From JANYGA01 sp031420415 (GTDB lineage Bacteria > Vulcanimicrobiota > Vulcanimicrobiia > Vulcanimicrobiales > Vulcanimicrobiaceae), in the NCBI GenBank assembly GCA_031420415.1, contig JANOMT010000028.1, positions 16,917-80,916 on the forward strand: DNA of 64,000 bases. Direction: 5' to 3'. The translations under genes and the position numbers were made by a program. Shown here in pieces: positions 52,151 through 61,035 of this stretch (within the stretch, counting starts at the first letter, position 1; each line of letters starts with the position of its first letter). The notes beneath the pieces are model-generated. The model saw only the letters and a list, made by a program, of their open reading frames with translations, was not told the DNA's origin and did not search any database.

Positions 52151-53179
52151 ATGGGACAGAAGATTCACCCGGTCGGCCTGCGTCTCGGCATCACGCGCAC
52201 ATGGGAAAGCCGCTGGTTCGAAAAAAAGAACTACAAAGCGTGGCTCCATGAAGACCAAGCCGTTCGCAAATATTTCGGTCGCCTGACCCGCGCTGCAGCG
52301 ATCTCCAAAGTGGAGATCGAGCGTCGTGCCAATCAAGCGCGCGTGATCGTTCACACTGCGAAGCCCGGTATCATTATCGGAAAGCGCGGCGTCGGCATCG
52401 AAGATATTCGCAAGAACCTCGAGCACCTGACCAAGAAAAACATTCAAGTCAACGTCGTCGAGATCAAGCATCCCGAACTCGACGCGCGTCTCGTCGGCCA
52501 GAATATCGTCGACCAACTCGAAAAGCGTATCGCGTTCCGCCGCGCCATGAAGCAGGCGATCATGCGCACCATGAAGGCCGGCGCCAAGGGCGTGAAGGTC
52601 ATGGTTTCGGGGCGTCTCGGTGGTGCTGAAATCGCACGAAGCGAACAGAATCACGATGGTAAGGTGCCGTTGCACACGCTTCGCGCCGACATCGATTACG
52701 CACACGTTGAAGCTTTCACGACCTACGGCCGTATCGGCTGTAAAGTCTGGATCTACAAGGGCGAAGTGCTCCCCGACCAGCCGCGCGAGCAAAAGCCCGA
52801 GCGTCCCGTCGGCGAGCGCGCGACCTTCCGCGATCGTCGTAACGATCGTCGCGGGGGCCGAGGCCAAGGCTCCGGTGCCCCGAGGGCGCTCGAAGCCAGC
52901 GATATCGCCAACATGAGTGCGGACGATCTCGCGATGGAAGCAGCGATGTCTTCAGTCGTAGCCGCTCCCGCGGCTACGCCGGCGCCCATCGAAGCCCCGG
53001 CAATTGTCGAACACGCAGCGTCCGCACCGGTCGAACACGCAGCGCCCGCAACGGTCGAACACGCGGCACCGGCTCCCGCCGAGCGCCCCGCAGCAGCGCC
53101 TGCGCCGACCGAAGCCGCACCGCACGCCGAAGCCGCTCCCGATGCTGCAACGGGCAATGCCACCGAGGTGACCGAGTAA
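52151..53179 (+). CDS. rpsC: 30S ribosomal protein S3 with long Ala/Pro-rich tail
   Basis: This 342-residue S3 is over 100 residues longer than most. GQKIHPVGLRLGITRTWESRW starts the normal protein, with the KH domain GXXG at IIGKRGVGI and helicase-linked basic residues in the C-terminal domain. From about residue 235 a low-complexity tail follows, including three tandem VEHAA units (53006-53077). The tail is likely solvent-exposed on the 30S head. The ATG at 52151 replaces an artificial upstream start at 51992. Confidence 0.95.
   Translation: MGQKIHPVGLRLGITRTWESRWFEKKNYKAWLHEDQAVRKYFGRLTRAAAISKVEIERRANQARVIVHTAKPGIIIGKRGVGIEDIRKNLEHLTKKNIQVNVVEIKHPELDARLVGQNIVDQLEKRIAFRRAMKQAIMRTMKAGAKGVKVMVSGRLGGAEIARSEQNHDGKVPLHTLRADIDYAHVEAFTTYGRIGCKVWIYKGEVLPDQPREQKPERPVGERATFRDRRNDRRGGRGQGSGAPRALEASDIANMSADDLAMEAAMSSVVAAPAATPAPIEAPAIVEHAASAPVEHAAPATVEHAAPAPAERPAAAPAPTEAAPHAEAAPDAATGNATEVTE
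53006..53077 (+). repeat. 24-bp tandem repeat in the rpsC tail
   Basis: Three copies of a 24-bp unit starting GTCGAACACGC at 53006, 53030 and 53054 encode repeated VEHAA-A/S-A-P/T. The unit is in frame, so copy-number change would keep S3 intact. Confidence 0.8.
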
Positions 53180-53180
53180 C

Positions 53181-53609
53181 ATGCTGACCCCGAAGCGCGT
53201 CAAGTGGCGCAAACAACACCGCGGTCGCATGACCGGCAAGGCCCTTACCGGCAACACGCTGACTTTCGGCGAGTACGGCCTCCAAGCGCTCGAGCCCGTG
53301 TGGATGACGAGCCGTCAGATCGAAGCCGCCCGAGTCGCAATGACGCGTCATATCAAGCGCGGCGGTAAGGTCTGGATCAAGATCTTCCCGGATAAATCCG
53401 TCACAAAGAAGCCTGCCGAAGTCCGCATGGGCTCCGGAAAGGGAAATCCCGAATTCTGGGTTGCCGTGGTACGCCCGGGACGCATGCTCTTCGAGATCGC
53501 CGGCGTTACCGAAGACGTCGCCAAAGAAGCGTTTCGGCTCGCCGCTGCAAAGTTGCCGATCGGTACGAAGTTCATCACGCGCATAAGCGAAGTGGAGGCC
53601 GTTTCGTGA
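53181..53609 (+). CDS. rplP: 50S ribosomal protein L16
   Basis: This 142-residue L16 helps place A-site tRNA. MLTPKRVKWRKQHRG, GSGKGNPEFWVAVVRPGRMLFEI and the Arg/Lys-rich N-terminus are typical. Overlaps rpmC by 4 bp. Confidence 0.97.
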   Translation: MLTPKRVKWRKQHRGRMTGKALTGNTLTFGEYGLQALEPVWMTSRQIEAARVAMTRHIKRGGKVWIKIFPDKSVTKKPAEVRMGSGKGNPEFWVAVVRPGRMLFEIAGVTEDVAKEAFRLAAAKLPIGTKFITRISEVEAVS

Positions 53610-53830
53610 AGAACGACGAGCTGACGAAACTCCGCGACTTTACGGTTGCCGAACTCGCGCAAAAAGCCAAAGAGACCAAAGAGCAGCTTTTTAATCTGCG
53701 CTTCCAACTTCGTACGGGTCACCTCTCGGACTTCAGCCGCGTGAAAGCGGTCAAGCACGAATACGCCCAGATCCAAACCGTCATTAGCGAGAAGCGCCTC
53801 GCGGAAGCGAAGCAACATGGAGCAGCATAA
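53606..53830 (+). CDS. rpmC: 50S ribosomal protein L29
   Basis: This 74-residue helical hairpin protein sits near the tunnel exit; the LFNLRFQLRTGHL segment is diagnostic. The GTG start lies inside the rplP end. Confidence 0.94.
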   Translation: MKNDELTKLRDFTVAELAQKAKETKEQLFNLRFQLRTGHLSDFSRVKAVKHEYAQIQTVISEKRLAEAKQHGAA

Positions 53831-54122
53831 CGTGGAGACCCCGAAGGCGGAGGGTGCCAAAGACGGCGACCGCACGACGCGGCGTCGTACGAAGCTGGGC
53901 CGTGTGGCAAGCGACAAGATGGATAAGACGATCGTCGTCGTCACCGAGACGCGCGTCCCCCATCCGACATACAAAAAGATCGTGAAGAAGTCGGTTCGCT
54001 TCAAGGCGCACGACGAGAATAACGAAGCCAAAGCGGGCGATACCGTGCGCATCATGGAGACACGCCCCATCTCGAAAGACAAGCGTTGGCGGCTCCTCGA
54101 AGTCGTCGAGCGCGCGAAGTAG
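53817..54122 (+). CDS. rpsQ: 30S ribosomal protein S17
   Basis: This S17 of 96-101 residues binds 16S rRNA early in assembly; GRVASDKMDKTIVVVTETRVPHPTYKKI is split over residues about 29-57. The ATG at 53817 overlaps rpmC by 14 bp. A GTG at 53832, with GGAG 9 nt upstream, is an equally good start and gives five fewer residues. The acidic N-terminal extension is longer than in E. coli. Confidence 0.93.
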   Translation: MEQHNVETPKAEGAKDGDRTTRRRTKLGRVASDKMDKTIVVVTETRVPHPTYKKIVKKSVRFKAHDENNEAKAGDTVRIMETRPISKDKRWRLLEVVERAK

Positions 54123-54131
54123 GCGATTGCA

Positions 54132-54509
54132 ATGATTCAACAAGAATCGCGACTCAAGGTCGCGGATAACTCCGGAGCACGCGAACTTCTTTGCATTCAC
54201 GTGCAGGGCGGCTCGCGTCATCCCTATGCCTACGTCGGCGACATCATCGTCGGCACGGTCAAGAGCGCGATCCCTGGTGCCGCCGTGAAGAAGGGCCAAG
54301 TCGTTAAGGCCGTGGTCGTCCGTTGCGCGTATCCGATGGTGCGCCCCGATGGTTCGGTCATTAAATTTGACGAAAACGCCTGCGTTATCATCAAAGGTGA
54401 GAAAGACAATCTCGACCCGCGCGGCACGCGCGTCTTTGGGCCGGTTTGTCGCGAACTCCGCGATCGCGGGTTCTTGAAGATCGCCTCACTCGCGCCGGAG
54501 GTGCTCTAA
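54132..54509 (+). CDS. rplN: 50S ribosomal protein L14
   Basis: This 125-residue L14 forms an intersubunit bridge. MIQQESRLKVADNSGARELL and FDENACVII...RGTRVFGPVCRELR are typical. It ends directly at the rplX start. Confidence 0.97.
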   Translation: MIQQESRLKVADNSGARELLCIHVQGGSRHPYAYVGDIIVGTVKSAIPGAAVKKGQVVKAVVVRCAYPMVRPDGSVIKFDENACVIIKGEKDNLDPRGTRVFGPVCRELRDRGFLKIASLAPEVL

Positions 54510-54863
54510 GTGCCCGAAGCAGTAGCGAAGCCAAAAATCGTAAAGGGCGATACCGTCGTTTTGCGTCGCGGACGCGACAAGGGTAAACGCGGAACCGTCA
54601 AGGCCGTCTTTCCGAAGGATGGCACGGCGACCGTTGAGGGTCTCAACGTCGTCAAGCGTCACTCAAAGCAGGGTACCGACGGCGCGAAAACGGCCGGCAT
54701 CTTCGAAAAAGAAGCTCCGATTCCGCTCTCGGCATTGCAAGTGATCGATCCCAAGACCAATCTGCCAACCCGTACGCGCCGCGTCCGCAAGGAAAACGGC
54801 GAAGTCGTGCGCGTGTCGGTGCGCTCGGGCGAAGATCTCTTCGTGCCGACGAAGGGACGCTAA
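54510..54863 (+). CDS. rplX: 50S ribosomal protein L24
   Basis: This 117-residue assembly-initiator protein has a KOW motif (GDTVVLRRGRDKGKRGTVKAVFP) near the N-terminus. The GTG at 54510 follows the rplN stop directly. Confidence 0.95.
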   Translation: MPEAVAKPKIVKGDTVVLRRGRDKGKRGTVKAVFPKDGTATVEGLNVVKRHSKQGTDGAKTAGIFEKEAPIPLSALQVIDPKTNLPTRTRRVRKENGEVVRVSVRSGEDLFVPTKGR

Positions 54864-54866
54864 GTC

Positions 54867-55469
54867 ATGGCCATCACGCGACTCCGCGAAAAATACGACA
54901 CCTCGGTCAAGCAAAAGCTTATCGAGAAGTTTAGCTATGGCAACGTACACATGGTGCCGAAACTCGAAAAAGTCGTCATCAATATGTCGGTCGGCGATGC
55001 GATTCAGTCCTCGAAAGTCCTGGACATTGCCGTCAAGGAACTCGAGACGATCAGCGGCCAGAAAGCCGTCATCACGAAGGCAAAGAAATCGATCGCGGCG
55101 TTCAAATTACGCGAAGGCATGTCGATCGGTTGTAAGGTGACGCTCCGCGGCGAGCGCATGTATATCTTTCTCGACAAGCTTTTCAATATCGTCTTGCCGC
55201 GAATCCGCGATTTCCGGGGACTCAACCGCAAGAGCTTCGATGGCCGCGGTAACTATAATCTCGGACTCAAAGAGCAGATCGTGTTTCCCGAAATCAATTT
55301 CGACAAAGTCGACAAGATGCGTGGGATGGATATCGTTATCGTGACGTCCGCGAAAAACGACGAAGAAGCGCTGGAATTTCTCGTGCAGATGGGGCTTCCG
55401 CTGCAAAAAGAACGCACGGACGCAAATGAAGCACCGTCGCTTCAACTTCTTACTGGGGGCGATAAGTAA
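54867..55469 (+). CDS. rplE: 50S ribosomal protein L5
   Basis: This 200-residue L5 binds 5S rRNA. VPKLEKVVINMSVGDA and LREGMSIGCKVTLRGERMY match the family, and GMDIVIVT...EALEFL closes it. It overlaps rpsN by one base. Confidence 0.97.
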   Translation: MAITRLREKYDTSVKQKLIEKFSYGNVHMVPKLEKVVINMSVGDAIQSSKVLDIAVKELETISGQKAVITKAKKSIAAFKLREGMSIGCKVTLRGERMYIFLDKLFNIVLPRIRDFRGLNRKSFDGRGNYNLGLKEQIVFPEINFDKVDKMRGMDIVIVTSAKNDEEALEFLVQMGLPLQKERTDANEAPSLQLLTGGDK

Positions 55470-55654
55470 TGGCAAAAACCTCGAGCATCGAACGCTCGAA
55501 GCGCGTGCAGAAGTTTGCCGTTCGCGCACACAACCGTTGTTTGACGTGCGGTCGTCCGCGCGGCTACTATCGCAAGTTCGGTATGTGCCGTATTTGCTTC
55601 CGGGAAAACGCGCATCGCGGTTTCATTCCGGGCATCACGAAGGCGAGCTGGTAG
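55469..55654 (+). CDS. rpsN: 30S ribosomal protein S14, zinc-binding type
   Basis: This short 61-residue S14 has four zinc ligands Cys24, Cys27, Cys40 and Cys43. This C+ form is common in Gram-positive, actinobacterial and related phyla and is the only rpsN copy seen here. Confidence 0.96.
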   Translation: MAKTSSIERSKRVQKFAVRAHNRCLTCGRPRGYYRKFGMCRICFRENAHRGFIPGITKASW

Positions 55655-55657
55655 GTC

Positions 55658-56059
55658 ATGGGCGTCATCACCGATCCGATCGCGGACCTGCTCACGCGCA
55701 TCCGCAACGCGAACACCGCGCATCATCCCGTCGTGGACATTCCCGCGTCGAAGATGAAACTCGCGGTCGTCGAGATTCTCAAAGAAGAGGGCTTCGTCAA
55801 GAGCGCCGAGCGCGTCGAAGAAGGTCCGCAAGGCAAGATTCGCGTCGTGCTCAAGTACGGTCCCGAAAAAGAAAAAGTCATCACCGGTTTGCGTCGTATC
55901 AGCCGCCCGGGTCTGCGCGTCTACATCGGACGCGGCGAGATCCCGCGCGTCCTCGGCGGACTCGGATTAGTCATCATGTCGACGAGCAAGGGCATCATGT
56001 CGGGCAAACGCGCGAAGCGCGAAGGCCTCGGCGGTGAAGTCCTCGCGTACGTGTGGTAA
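55658..56059 (+). CDS. rpsH: 30S ribosomal protein S8
   Basis: This 133-residue S8 binds the 16S central domain; DPIADLLTRIRNAN and ISRPGLRVYIG...VLGGLGLVIMSTSKGIM are diagnostic. It lies 3 bp after rpsN. Confidence 0.97.
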   Translation: MGVITDPIADLLTRIRNANTAHHPVVDIPASKMKLAVVEILKEEGFVKSAERVEEGPQGKIRVVLKYGPEKEKVITGLRRISRPGLRVYIGRGEIPRVLGGLGLVIMSTSKGIMSGKRAKREGLGGEVLAYVW

Positions 56060-56065
56060 AAAACT

Positions 56066-56614
56066 ATGTCACGCATCGGTAAACTCCCCGTCCTGATCCC
56101 CGAGAAAGTCGACGTCAAAGTCGGCGCGAATTCGGTTACGGTTACGGGCCCCAAGGGCGAACTCACGCAGCATACGCTGCCGGTCGTCGCGGTCAAAGTC
56201 GAAGACGGCAACGTTATCGTCGAGCGTCTTGGCGATTCCAAGCCGCACCGCTCGGCGCACGGCCTCACGCGCACGCTCGTCTCGAATATGATCGAGGGCG
56301 TCTCGAAGGGCTTCCGCAAAACCCTCGAGATCAACGGCGTCGGCTATCGTGCCTCGAAGACGGGCGAAGTTCTCAATCTTACCCTCGGTTACTCGCATCC
56401 GGTTTCATATCCGGCTCCCGCCGGTATCGCGTTCGCCGTTGAAGGCACCAATAAAGTGCACGTCGATGGGATCGACAAGCAGCGCGTCGGGCAGGTTGCC
56501 GCCGAGATTCGCGATCTGCGTCCGCCGGAACCCTACAAGGGTAAAGGCATTCGGTACCAGGGCGAAGTCGTCCGCAAGAAGCTCGGTAAGGCCGGAAAGG
56601 CCGGTAAGAAGTAA
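56066..56614 (+). CDS. rplF: 50S ribosomal protein L6
   Basis: This 182-residue two-domain L6 lies near the factor-binding site. MSRIGKLPVLIPEKV and the C-terminal EPYKGKGIRYQGEVVRKK are typical. It overlaps rplR by one base. Confidence 0.97.
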   Translation: MSRIGKLPVLIPEKVDVKVGANSVTVTGPKGELTQHTLPVVAVKVEDGNVIVERLGDSKPHRSAHGLTRTLVSNMIEGVSKGFRKTLEINGVGYRASKTGEVLNLTLGYSHPVSYPAPAGIAFAVEGTNKVHVDGIDKQRVGQVAAEIRDLRPPEPYKGKGIRYQGEVVRKKLGKAGKAGKK

Positions 56615-56976
56615 TGCCCGCGACCTCACGCAACCTCAAGCGCGTCAAGCGCCACGCGCGTCTGCGCCGGAAGGTTATCGGCACGGCCGAGCGTCCGCGC
56701 CTGCAGATTCACCGCACGCTCCACCATATCTACGCCGCGATCATCGACGATTCGCGCGGTCACACGATCGTAACCGCGTCGACGCGCACGAAAGAGATCG
56801 CGGGCGATGGCTCGCGTACGGACGTCGAAGCCGCAAAACGCGTCGGCGAGACGATCGGCAAAAAGGCCAAAGAAGCGGGCATCAACGCCGTCGTGTTCGA
56901 CACGTCGGGACTAAAGTATCACGGGCGTGTCGCAGCACTTGCTGATGCCGCGCGCGCTGCCGGGTTGGAGTTCTAA
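56614..56976 (+). CDS. rplR: 50S ribosomal protein L18
   Basis: This 120-residue L18 is a 5S rRNA-binding protein. RLRRKVIGTAERPRLQIHRT and VVFDTSGLKYHGRVAALADAAR are split over the sequence. It overlaps rpsE by one base. Confidence 0.96.
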   Translation: MPATSRNLKRVKRHARLRRKVIGTAERPRLQIHRTLHHIYAAIIDDSRGHTIVTASTRTKEIAGDGSRTDVEAAKRVGETIGKKAKEAGINAVVFDTSGLKYHGRVAALADAARAAGLEF

Positions 56977-57488
56977 TGAATTATCGTGGTGGTGGTCGCG
57001 ATCGCGACAACTCGGGAATCGAAGAGACCGTCGTACGCGTCAATCGCGTCGCAAAGGTCGTCAAGGGCGGTAAGCGCTTCAGCTTTTCCGCGTTGGTCGT
57101 CGTCGGCGATCGCAAGGGTAAAGTCGGCTTCGCCATCGGCAAAGCGGGCGAAGTCCCGGAAGCCATCCGCAAGGGCGTTGAGCAGGCCAAGAAGGCCATG
57201 ATCACCGTCCCCATGGTCGAACGGACGATTCCACACGAAGTGACGATGACCGTCGGGGCGGGCCGCGTGTTCATGAAGCCGGCCGCTCCCGGCACGGGCG
57301 TCATCGCCGGTGGTCCGATGCGTGCCGTGCTCGAACTCGCGGGCATCCACGACATCCTCACAAAATCCCTCGGCAGTTCCAATCCCATTAACGTCGTGCT
57401 TACGACCTACGAAGCGCTCAAGTCGCTGCGTACCGCCGAGAGCATTGCGAAGCTACGCGACAAGACCGTCGCCGAACTGTATCGTTAG
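56976..57488 (+). CDS. rpsE: 30S ribosomal protein S5
   Basis: This 170-residue S5 guards translational accuracy. The double-stranded RNA-binding domain (RVAKVVKGGKRFSFSALVVVGD) and GVIAGGPMRAVLELAGI are present. rpmD (L30), which usually follows, is absent; rplO starts 8 bp on. Confidence 0.96.
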   Translation: MNYRGGGRDRDNSGIEETVVRVNRVAKVVKGGKRFSFSALVVVGDRKGKVGFAIGKAGEVPEAIRKGVEQAKKAMITVPMVERTIPHEVTMTVGAGRVFMKPAAPGTGVIAGGPMRAVLELAGIHDILTKSLGSSNPINVVLTTYEALKSLRTAESIAKLRDKTVAELYR

Positions 57489-57496
57489 AGGTTCAC

Positions 57497-58078
57497 ATGG
57501 CGAAACCAGCACCGAAATCGATCTCGCGCGGCGACGGCCTTCCGACGGCGTCCACGGGATTCTCGCTCAGCGAACTCCGCGAAAATAAAGGCGCACGTCC
57601 GAAGCGGACGCGCGTCGGTCGTGGTCACGGCTCGGGCATGGTCAAGACCGGCGGCGAAGGCGGCAAGGGCCAGACCGTGCGCTCGGGCGGCGGCAAGGGT
57701 CCCGCATTCGAAGGCGGCCAGACGCCGTGGGCTCGTCGTTTGCCGCACAAACGTGGCTACTCGCAGAAAGCGCGCGACATCGGCCACTTCCGGTCGATAT
57801 TCGCCGTCGTCAATATTTCCGCGCTCGCCGGTTGGGATGCCGCGACCGAAGTTTCTCCCGAATCGCTCATGGCGCACAAACTCGTGAGCAAAGAGCGTGA
57901 CGGCATCAAAATACTCGGCGGCAATAAGGACGCGAAGACGCTCCCGCAGGGACTGAAGTTTCGCGACGTGGTGTTCTCTGCGACGGCGCGTGAAGCGCTC
58001 GAAGCTGCCGGTGCCGATTTTGGTCCCGTTGTTGTAGAAGTCTCGATGTCCGGCAAGAAACTGCAGAAGAAAGTCTAG
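57497..58078 (+). CDS. rplO: 50S ribosomal protein L15 (extended)
   Basis: At 193 residues this L15 is longer than the usual 145-150. The core KRTRVGRGHGSGMVKTGGEGGKGQ (split near residues 35-60) and RRLPHKRGY are clear. An N-terminal stretch of about 25 residues precedes it and the C-terminal domain is enlarged. It is followed 6 bp later by secY. Confidence 0.94.
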   Translation: MAKPAPKSISRGDGLPTASTGFSLSELRENKGARPKRTRVGRGHGSGMVKTGGEGGKGQTVRSGGGKGPAFEGGQTPWARRLPHKRGYSQKARDIGHFRSIFAVVNISALAGWDAATEVSPESLMAHKLVSKERDGIKILGGNKDAKTLPQGLKFRDVVFSATAREALEAAGADFGPVVVEVSMSGKKLQKKV

Positions 58079-58084
58079 GCGTTC

Positions 58085-59410
58085 GTGCTCGATAACCTTC
58101 GCGCTGCGATCCTCGTCCCGGATATCCGCAAGCGGATTCTGTTCTTGATGCTCGCTTTCGCGGGTTTCGTGTTCATGATCCACGTGCAGTTGCCGGGCGT
58201 GGATGAGGCGCGTTGGCAGAATCTTCTGCGTGGCGGTAGCTTCTATAACTTTCTCGGGTTTCTCTCCGGCGGAGCGTTGCAGAAGCTCTCCATCATCGCG
58301 ATGGGGATCACGCCGTACATCAATGCGTCGATCATCATGCAGTTGATGACGGTCGTCTTACCGCAACTCGAAGATCTCGCGAAAAAAGGCGGCGAAGAAG
58401 GTCGCAAAAAGATCAGCCAGTACACGCGTTGGCTTACGATCATCCTCGCGATCGTTCAAGCGACGACGATGTCGATCAATATGTCCCGCGCGGGCGTGTT
58501 TAACGACCATTCGGCTTGGTTTATTGCGTACGCGGTCGTCACTTTCGTCTCGGGCACGCTCTTCTTGATGTGGCTCGGCGAGCAGATGACGGATAAGGGC
58601 ATCGGTAATGGCGTCTCGTTGATCATTTTCATCGGGATCGTGTTGCGCTATCCGACGTACGTCGGCCAGACGATCCAGGCGGGACAGAAGGACGGGCTCA
58701 ACGTGCTCGGGCTCATCTTGTTCCTCGCGATCTCACTCTTTACGATCGTCTCGATTATCTTCATGTATCAGGGCCAGCGCCGTATTCCCGTGCAGCAAGC
58801 GCGCCGCGTCGTCGGCCGGAAGATGTTCGCGGGACGGTCGAGCTACATTCCGCTGCGACTCAACAATTCGGGCGTCATTTCGATCATTTTCGCAATCTCG
58901 ATTTTGCTCTTGCCACAACAGGCGCTTTCGTGGTTCTCGAACTCGATCACGAGCATCGCTCCGAAGTACGGGTTTCTCGGGCTACCGGCAAACACGTCGG
59001 CGGTCTCACTCGCTTTTCAAACGTACTTCAGCCCGAACAGCGTCCTGTACAATTTTGTGTACTTCATTTTAGTCGTGATCTTCACGTTTTTCTACAGCTC
59101 GATCGTCGTCAACGTGAAAGACATCGCCGACAATCTCAAAAAGAGCGGATCGTTCATTCCGGGTATCCGTCCGGGTATTCCGACTGAAGAGTATATCAAG
59201 CGCATTTTGCTTCGTATCACCACCGTCGCAGCGGTCTATCTCGGTCTCCTTGCGGTGTTGCCGTCGATCTTGCAAAAAGGTCTCGCGGTCACGACGTTTT
59301 ATCTCGGATCGACGTCATTGCTTATCGTCGTCGGCGTCGCGCTCGATACGATGACGCAGATCGAAGCACGCCTCGCGATGCGCGACTACAAGGGCTTCAT
59401 CAAACGGTGA
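58085..59410 (+). CDS. secY: Preprotein translocase subunit SecY
   Basis: This 441-residue, ten-helix channel of the Sec translocon exports unfolded proteins and inserts membrane proteins. The plug/lateral gate region (GGALQKLSIIAMGITPYINASIIMQL), and conserved cytosolic Arg residues around SFIPGIRPG, are visible. The GTG start is the only one before the first helix. Overlaps adk by 4 bp. Many exported proteins of the accessory region depend on this channel. Confidence 0.96.
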   Translation: MLDNLRAAILVPDIRKRILFLMLAFAGFVFMIHVQLPGVDEARWQNLLRGGSFYNFLGFLSGGALQKLSIIAMGITPYINASIIMQLMTVVLPQLEDLAKKGGEEGRKKISQYTRWLTIILAIVQATTMSINMSRAGVFNDHSAWFIAYAVVTFVSGTLFLMWLGEQMTDKGIGNGVSLIIFIGIVLRYPTYVGQTIQAGQKDGLNVLGLILFLAISLFTIVSIIFMYQGQRRIPVQQARRVVGRKMFAGRSSYIPLRLNNSGVISIIFAISILLLPQQALSWFSNSITSIAPKYGFLGLPANTSAVSLAFQTYFSPNSVLYNFVYFILVVIFTFFYSSIVVNVKDIADNLKKSGSFIPGIRPGIPTEEYIKRILLRITTVAAVYLGLLAVLPSILQKGLAVTTFYLGSTSLLIVVGVALDTMTQIEARLAMRDYKGFIKR

Positions 59411-60087
59411 ACGCTGCTACAACGCGGATGATGCGGTTGGTCTTGCTCGGGCCGCCGGGTGCCGGAAAAGGCACGCAGGCGAAAGTCCTCGAGGAGCGTT
59501 TCGGCGTGCGCCAGATCTCCACGGGCGATATTCTCCGCGCGAACGTCGCGCAGGGGACGGCCCTCGGCGCGCAAGCCAAAGCGTTCATGGAATCGGGCAA
59601 GCTCGTGACCGACGACATTATCATCGCGATGATGGAAACCGAACTCGCGGGCAAAGACTCGTTTTTACTCGACGGTTTTCCGCGGACCGTCGCTCAGGCG
59701 CAGGCCCTCGACGCGTTGCTCGATCGCTTGCACTTACCGCTCACCGGTGTGCTCTTGTTCGATGCCGATCGCGACACGCTGTTCAAGCGGCTGACCGGAC
59801 GTTGGACCAATGCCCGCACGGGGCGCAGCTACCATTCCGAATTCAATCCGCCCAAGGTCGCCGGGATCGACGACGAAGACGGGGGTCCGCTTACGCAACG
59901 GCCCGATGATACGGCCGACGTCGTCGCCAAGCGTCTCGACACCTACGAGCGCGAGACCACGCCGCTGATCGCGTACTACGGCAATCACGCAACGTTTTCA
60001 CGCATCGATGCACTCGCTCCGATCGCTTCGGTGAGCGAAGCCGTCGATCGCGCGCTCGACGCGCATGCGGGCACGGGTGCACCGTGA
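59407..60087 (+). CDS. adk: Adenylate kinase
   Basis: This 226-residue enzyme interconverts ATP + AMP and two ADP. The P-loop is GPPGAGKGT (about residues 14-22), followed by ISTGDILRANV and DGFPRT. The long lid (TGRWTNARTGRSYHSEFNPPK) lacks zinc Cys. The GTG at 59407 is coupled to secY; an ATG at 59428 or 59431 right before the first strand would be the shorter alternative. Overlaps map by 4 bp. Confidence 0.95.
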   Translation: MNAATTRMMRLVLLGPPGAGKGTQAKVLEERFGVRQISTGDILRANVAQGTALGAQAKAFMESGKLVTDDIIIAMMETELAGKDSFLLDGFPRTVAQAQALDALLDRLHLPLTGVLLFDADRDTLFKRLTGRWTNARTGRSYHSEFNPPKVAGIDDEDGGPLTQRPDDTADVVAKRLDTYERETTPLIAYYGNHATFSRIDALAPIASVSEAVDRALDAHAGTGAP

Positions 60088-60890
60088 TCACGATGAAGTC
60101 CGCGCGCGAGATCGAGATCATGCGTCGTAGCGGGAAGATCACGTCCGCCGTGCTCTCGAGCCTCATCCGCGCTGCGAAGCCCGGTATGACGTTACGAGAG
60201 ATCGACCGTTTGGCCGAAAAAGGCATCCGCGATCGAGGCGGCATTCCAACGTTCAAAGGCTATCACGGCTATCCGGCCTCGGTTTGCGCATCGCTCAACG
60301 AAGTCGTCGTTCACGGAATTCCGGGCGACCAGGTCCTCAAGGAGGGGGACATCCTCTCGATCGATATCGGGACGACCTTCGAAAAATATGTCTCCGACAC
60401 CGCGATCACGTTCGGCATCGGCGCGATCTCCGATGAAGCGCAACGCTTGTTGCGCGTCACGCAAGAATGCCTCATGCGCGGCATATCCGCCATGCAGAAG
60501 GGTAATCGTCTTTCCGACATCGGTCACGCAGTGCAACGACACGCCGAAGCACACGGCTACGGCGTCGTTCGCGCACTCGTCGGTCACGGCGTCGGCACCA
60601 AAATGCATGAGGAACCACAAGTCCCCAATTGGGGTGATGCCGGCAAAGGCATCGTCTTGCGTCCTGGTCTCGTGCTCGCCATCGAGCCCATGATTACCGA
60701 AGGCACCTTCGATGTGGAAACCTTGAAGGATGGCTGGACGGTCGTGACCGCCGATGGTAAGCTAGCAGCGCACTTCGAGCACACCATCGCCCTCACCGAC
60801 GATGGCCCGCGCATCTTGACGCTCCGCGAGAACGACTTCATGGAACTCGACGTCGCTCGCTATCGCCCCGACGCCGAACTCGCCGCGTAG
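60084..60890 (+). CDS. map: Methionine aminopeptidase type I
   Basis: This 268-residue metallo-enzyme removes the initiator Met from new proteins. Metal ligands are visible as two Asp (SIDIGTTFEKYVSDTAI), His (GHGVGTKMHEEP), Glu (AIEPMITEG) and Glu (FEHTIALTDDG). The GTG start overlaps the adk stop; an in-frame ATG lies three codons later. infA would normally follow but is missing; rpmJ starts 28 bp on. Confidence 0.96.
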   Translation: MITMKSAREIEIMRRSGKITSAVLSSLIRAAKPGMTLREIDRLAEKGIRDRGGIPTFKGYHGYPASVCASLNEVVVHGIPGDQVLKEGDILSIDIGTTFEKYVSDTAITFGIGAISDEAQRLLRVTQECLMRGISAMQKGNRLSDIGHAVQRHAEAHGYGVVRALVGHGVGTKMHEEPQVPNWGDAGKGIVLRPGLVLAIEPMITEGTFDVETLKDGWTVVTADGKLAAHFEHTIALTDDGPRILTLRENDFMELDVARYRPDAELAA

Positions 60891-60918
60891 TTCGATCGTA
60901 ATAGGAACAGGAACGCAC

Positions 60919-61035
60919 ATGAAAGTCAGACCGTCCGTCAAGCGCATTTGCGAAAAATGCATCGTCATTCGCCGCGAGGGCAAAGTCCGCGTAATCTGCG
61001 AGGCTAATCCCAAACACAAGCAGGTACAGGGATAA
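60919..61035 (+). CDS. rpmJ: 50S ribosomal protein L36
   Basis: This 38-residue protein begins MKVRPSVKRICEKC and has zinc ligands Cys11, Cys14, Cys27 and His33, the zinc-binding (C+) form. It completes the large subunit near the factor-binding region. A good ribosome box (AGGAAC) precedes the ATG. Its TAA overlaps the rpsM ATG. Confidence 0.95.
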   Translation: MKVRPSVKRICEKCIVIRREGKVRVICEANPKHKQVQG